A DNA stretch of 64,000 nucleotides, taken from contig NZ_JACKVK010000005.1 in the NCBI RefSeq assembly GCF_025823185.1, forward strand, positions 1 to 64,000. The letters are read 5' to 3'. This document shows, in pieces, positions 62,045 to 64,000 of the stretch. A program made the translations under genes and the position numbers. The notes under the pieces were generated by a model that made no database searches, had not been told where the DNA came from, and saw only the letters and a program-made list of their open reading frames with translations. The stretch comes from Mycobacterium yunnanensis (GTDB taxonomy: Bacteria; Actinomycetota; Actinomycetes; Mycobacteriales; Mycobacteriaceae). The stretch's first letter is position 1, and each line of letters starts with the position of its first letter.

Positions 62045-63133
62045 TCACTTCGCCACCATCGACGTCGGCGCAGGCACCGACACCTGCTGCCCGGCGACCT
62101 CGTCGGTCGCGGCGCGGCCCGTCGGCGCGGGGGGCCGTTTGCGGCGTCGCGACACCAGGGCCCGGAACTTGGGCGCCTGCAGCAGGCACACCGCGATGAC
62201 CACCAGCGCCTTGAACACCAGGGTCGTCTCGGGAGTGATGCCCGCGGTGTACACCGTGGTGGTCAGCGTCTGGATGATCAGGGCGCCGAGGATGGTGCCG
62301 GTGAGGCTGAAACGTCCACCCAGCAGCGAGGTTCCACCGATCACCACCGCCAGGATCGCGTCCATCTCGATCCACAGCCCGGCGTTGTTGGCGTCGGCGG
62401 CCGAGATGTTCGAGGCGATCATCAGCCCGGCGATGCCGGCGCAGAGCGCACAGAACACGTAGACGGCGAACACGATGGTGCGGTAGCGCACGCCGGCGAG
62501 CCGGCTGGCCTCCGGGTTGATGCCGACCGACTCCAGCAGCATGCCCAGCGCGGTGCGGCGGGTCAGCAAACCGACCAGTGCGAACACGCTCAGGCTGACC
62601 AGAATTGCGACCGGTAGTCCGAAGACGAAGCCGGTGCCGAGGATCTTGAACGGCGCGCTGGTGACGGTGATGATCTGGCCGTCGGTGATGAGCAGCGCGA
62701 TACCGCGGCCCGCGGTCATCAGCACCAGCGTGGCGATGATGGGCTGAACCCCGAAGACCGAGACCAGCATGCCGTTCCACAGCCCGAGGCCGACGGCGAC
62801 GCCGAGTGCGATCCCCATCGCGGTGACGACCGTGCCCACGCCGCCCGGGTCGTCGGAGGCGGCAACGTGGGCGCAGGCCAGGGCACCGCTGACCGCCACC
62901 ACCGCTCCGACGGACAGGTCGATGCCGCGGGAGGCGATCACCAGGGTCATGCCCAGTGCCACCAACATGGTGGGTGCGCCGTTGCGCAGGATGTCGACGA
63001 CACTGCCGAAGAGGTGGCCGTCCTGGACGCGGATGCTCAGAAAGCTCGGCGTCACGATGACGTTGACGAGCAGCAGCGCGACCAGCGCGAGCATCGGCCA
63101 GATCAGGGGCGAGGCCGCGAGCTTCTTGGTCAT
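62045..63133 (-). CDS. Sugar ABC transporter permease (BPD_transp_2), first copy
   Basis: 362 residues, ATG 63133 overlapping the ATPase stop. The same family: ALGMTLVIASRGIDLSVGAV, PIIATLVLMTAGRGIALLIT and EASRLAGVRYRTIVFAVYVF. The C-terminal 35 residues are Arg/Pro/Ala-rich and cytoplasmic, longer than in RbsC. Pairs with the 61036-62037 permease as in YtfT/YjfF-type transporters, which also have two permeases. Confidence 0.92.
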   Translation of the reverse strand: MTKKLAASPLIWPMLALVALLLVNVIVTPSFLSIRVQDGHLFGSVVDILRNGAPTMLVALGMTLVIASRGIDLSVGAVVAVSGALACAHVAASDDPGGVGTVVTAMGIALGVAVGLGLWNGMLVSVFGVQPIIATLVLMTAGRGIALLITDGQIITVTSAPFKILGTGFVFGLPVAILVSLSVFALVGLLTRRTALGMLLESVGINPEASRLAGVRYRTIVFAVYVFCALCAGIAGLMIASNISAADANNAGLWIEMDAILAVVIGGTSLLGGRFSLTGTILGALIIQTLTTTVYTAGITPETTLVFKALVVIAVCLLQAPKFRALVSRRRKRPPAPTGRAATDEVAGQQVSVPAPTSMVAK

Positions 63134-64000
63134 TGGTCTCCTCCGGCCGCGATGAGGGCGGTGAGTTCGCCGACCGAGCGGTCCGAGCCGACCTGCGCGA
63201 CGCACGTGCCGTCGCGGAGCACCGCGATCCGGTCACTGATCCTGGCGACCTCGTCGAGCTCGGCGGAAATGAACACCACGCCCATGCCGTCCTTCGCGAG
63301 ATCGGTGACCAACCGCTGGATTTGGGCCTTGGCTCCGACGTCGATCCCGCGGGTGGGTTCGTCGAGGATGAACAGCTGCGGTTCGGTGATGAGCCACCGG
63401 GCCAGCAGCACCTTCTGCTGGTTGCCGCCGCTGAGGTTCTTCACCGGTATGCCCGGGTTGCGTGGGCGGATGTCGAGCGCCTCCATGTAGCGGTCGACGA
63501 GGTCGTCCTTGGTCTTCCTAGACAACGGCCTGGCGAACCCGCGGCGGGCCTGAAGCGCCAGCACCAAGTTCTCCCGCACGCTGAGGTCGCCGATGATGCC
63601 CTCGCCCTTGCGGTCTTCCGAGGAGAAGGCCAATCCCTTGGCGATGGCGGCGCGCGGTGAGCGCATCGAGTCGGTCGACCCGTTGACCGAGACCTTGCCG
63701 CTGCTGGCGCGGTCGGCGCCGAACAGCAAGCGCGCCAACTCCGTTCGCCCGGAGCCGAGCAGACCCGCCAGGCCCACCACCTCACCGCGGTGCACGTCGA
63801 GGTCGACCGGCGCCAGCTTGGGCTTGCGTCCGAGCCCGCGTGCACTCAGCACGGGTTGGTCGGTGGCCGGGGTGGTCTCGGCGGCCGATTCGCCGATCTC
63901 CTCGAGGACGTCGAGTTCGTGGCCGAGCATGGCGGCGACGAGCTGCACTCGGTTCATCTCGGCGGTCGGGTACTCGCCGACGAGTCGGCCGTTGCGCAGC
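63130..64000 (-). CDS. Sugar ABC transporter ATPase, C-terminal part
   Basis: About 290 codons to the right edge; the frame continues beyond. The second cassette is complete: Walker A GLAGLLGSGRTEL (degenerate, as usual in the second half of RbsA/AraG-type ATPases), SSEDRKGEGI, signature NLSGGNQQKVLLARWL and Walker B LFILDEPTRGIDVGAKA. The end of the first cassette (LRNGRLVGEYPTAEMNRVQL) is at the edge. Two-cassette ATPase of a sugar importer; the N-terminal cassette and the binding-protein gene are presumably outside. Confidence 0.9.
   Translation of the reverse strand, partial: LRNGRLVGEYPTAEMNRVQLVAAMLGHELDVLEEIGESAAETTPATDQPVLSARGLGRKPKLAPVDLDVHRGEVVGLAGLLGSGRTELARLLFGADRASSGKVSVNGSTDSMRSPRAAIAKGLAFSSEDRKGEGIIGDLSVRENLVLALQARRGFARPLSRKTKDDLVDRYMEALDIRPRNPGIPVKNLSGGNQQKVLLARWLITEPQLFILDEPTRGIDVGAKAQIQRLVTDLAKDGMGVVFISAELDEVARISDRIAVLRDGTCVAQVGSDRSVGELTALIAAGGDQ

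Overview
The window is high-GC actinobacterial chromosome and most likely comes from a rapidly growing Mycolicibacterium. Evidence for this: a furA-katG pair with a mycobacterial-type furA promoter, a 13E12/DUF222 gene behind a mycobacterial SOS box, an Rv1733c-type membrane protein, a HadA-like dehydratase paralogue, a deazaflavin (Ddn-type) reductase, an ANTAR regulator, and several SigF-type promoters (GTTT, 15-16 nt, GGGNAN). No prophage, insertion sequence, CRISPR array or rRNA is visible. The density of stress, sugar and signalling genes resembles an accessory or core-accessory part of a free-living mycobacterial genome.

Layout. 0-0.6 kb: start of a DUF222 gene whose promoter and first codons are tandemly duplicated. 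0.6-8.5 kb: secreted GH5-like glycosidase, MHS-type symporter, PhoU, 2-hydroxyacid dehydrogenase, Rv1733c-like protein, then an operon of a repeat peptide, a JmjC/cupin oxygenase and a sucrase/ferredoxin-like protein. 8.6-19.9 kb: GH3 glycosidase, phospholipase D-like protein, amidase, KatE, KatG-FurA, DUF3140 and a HadA-like protein. 20-23 kb: an operon of three glycosyltransferases (GT4, MurG/GT28-like, GT2) followed by a GAF-ANTAR regulator. 23.7-32.3 kb: small enzymes and regulators (methyltransferase, SQR-like oxidoreductase, VOC, LuxR, SDR/TetR pair, GGDEF, SOUL, Ddn-like). 32.3-39.5 kb: ABC-F ATPase, GH6 cellulase, two coiled-coil/CsbD stress proteins, manganese catalase, Nei2 glycosylase, YihY membrane protein. 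39.5-43.7 kb: a CDP-alcohol transferase and a carotenoid end-group cluster (CrtI/CrtD-like desaturase, GT2, CruF). 43.7-49.4 kb: GGDEF-EAL protein, atypical SDR, MalQ. 49.4-55 kb: a TetR gene followed by an amino-acid-type ABC importer, gamma-glutamyltransferase and DUF1275. 55-64 kb: an L-arabinose operon (sugar ABC importer, LacI regulator, AraB, AraD, AraA, zinc dehydrogenase) whose genes mostly overlap by 4 bp.

How the genes fit together. Three themes recur. First, peroxide and general stress: three unrelated catalase families (KatE, KatG, Mn-catalase) lie within 24 kb, and SigF-like promoters precede the Mn-catalase, the GAF-ANTAR gene, a small-protein pair and possibly the glycosyltransferase operon. 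Second, plant-polymer use: GH5-like, GH3 and GH6 enzymes, MalQ, and complete arabinose uptake and catabolism. Third, cell-surface and pigment glycosylation: the triple glycosyltransferase operon and the crtD-cruG-cruF-like set, which would suit a phleixanthophyll-like carotenoid glycoside.

The best candidate for an undescribed system is the operon at 6132-8485. It encodes an 82-residue peptide made of three exact-length 23-residue repeats, each with one His, directly upstream of a ribosomal-oxygenase-type JmjC protein (a family that hydroxylates His or Arg side chains) and a thioredoxin-like Fe-S protein. All functional statements are from reading the sequence; no database search was run.
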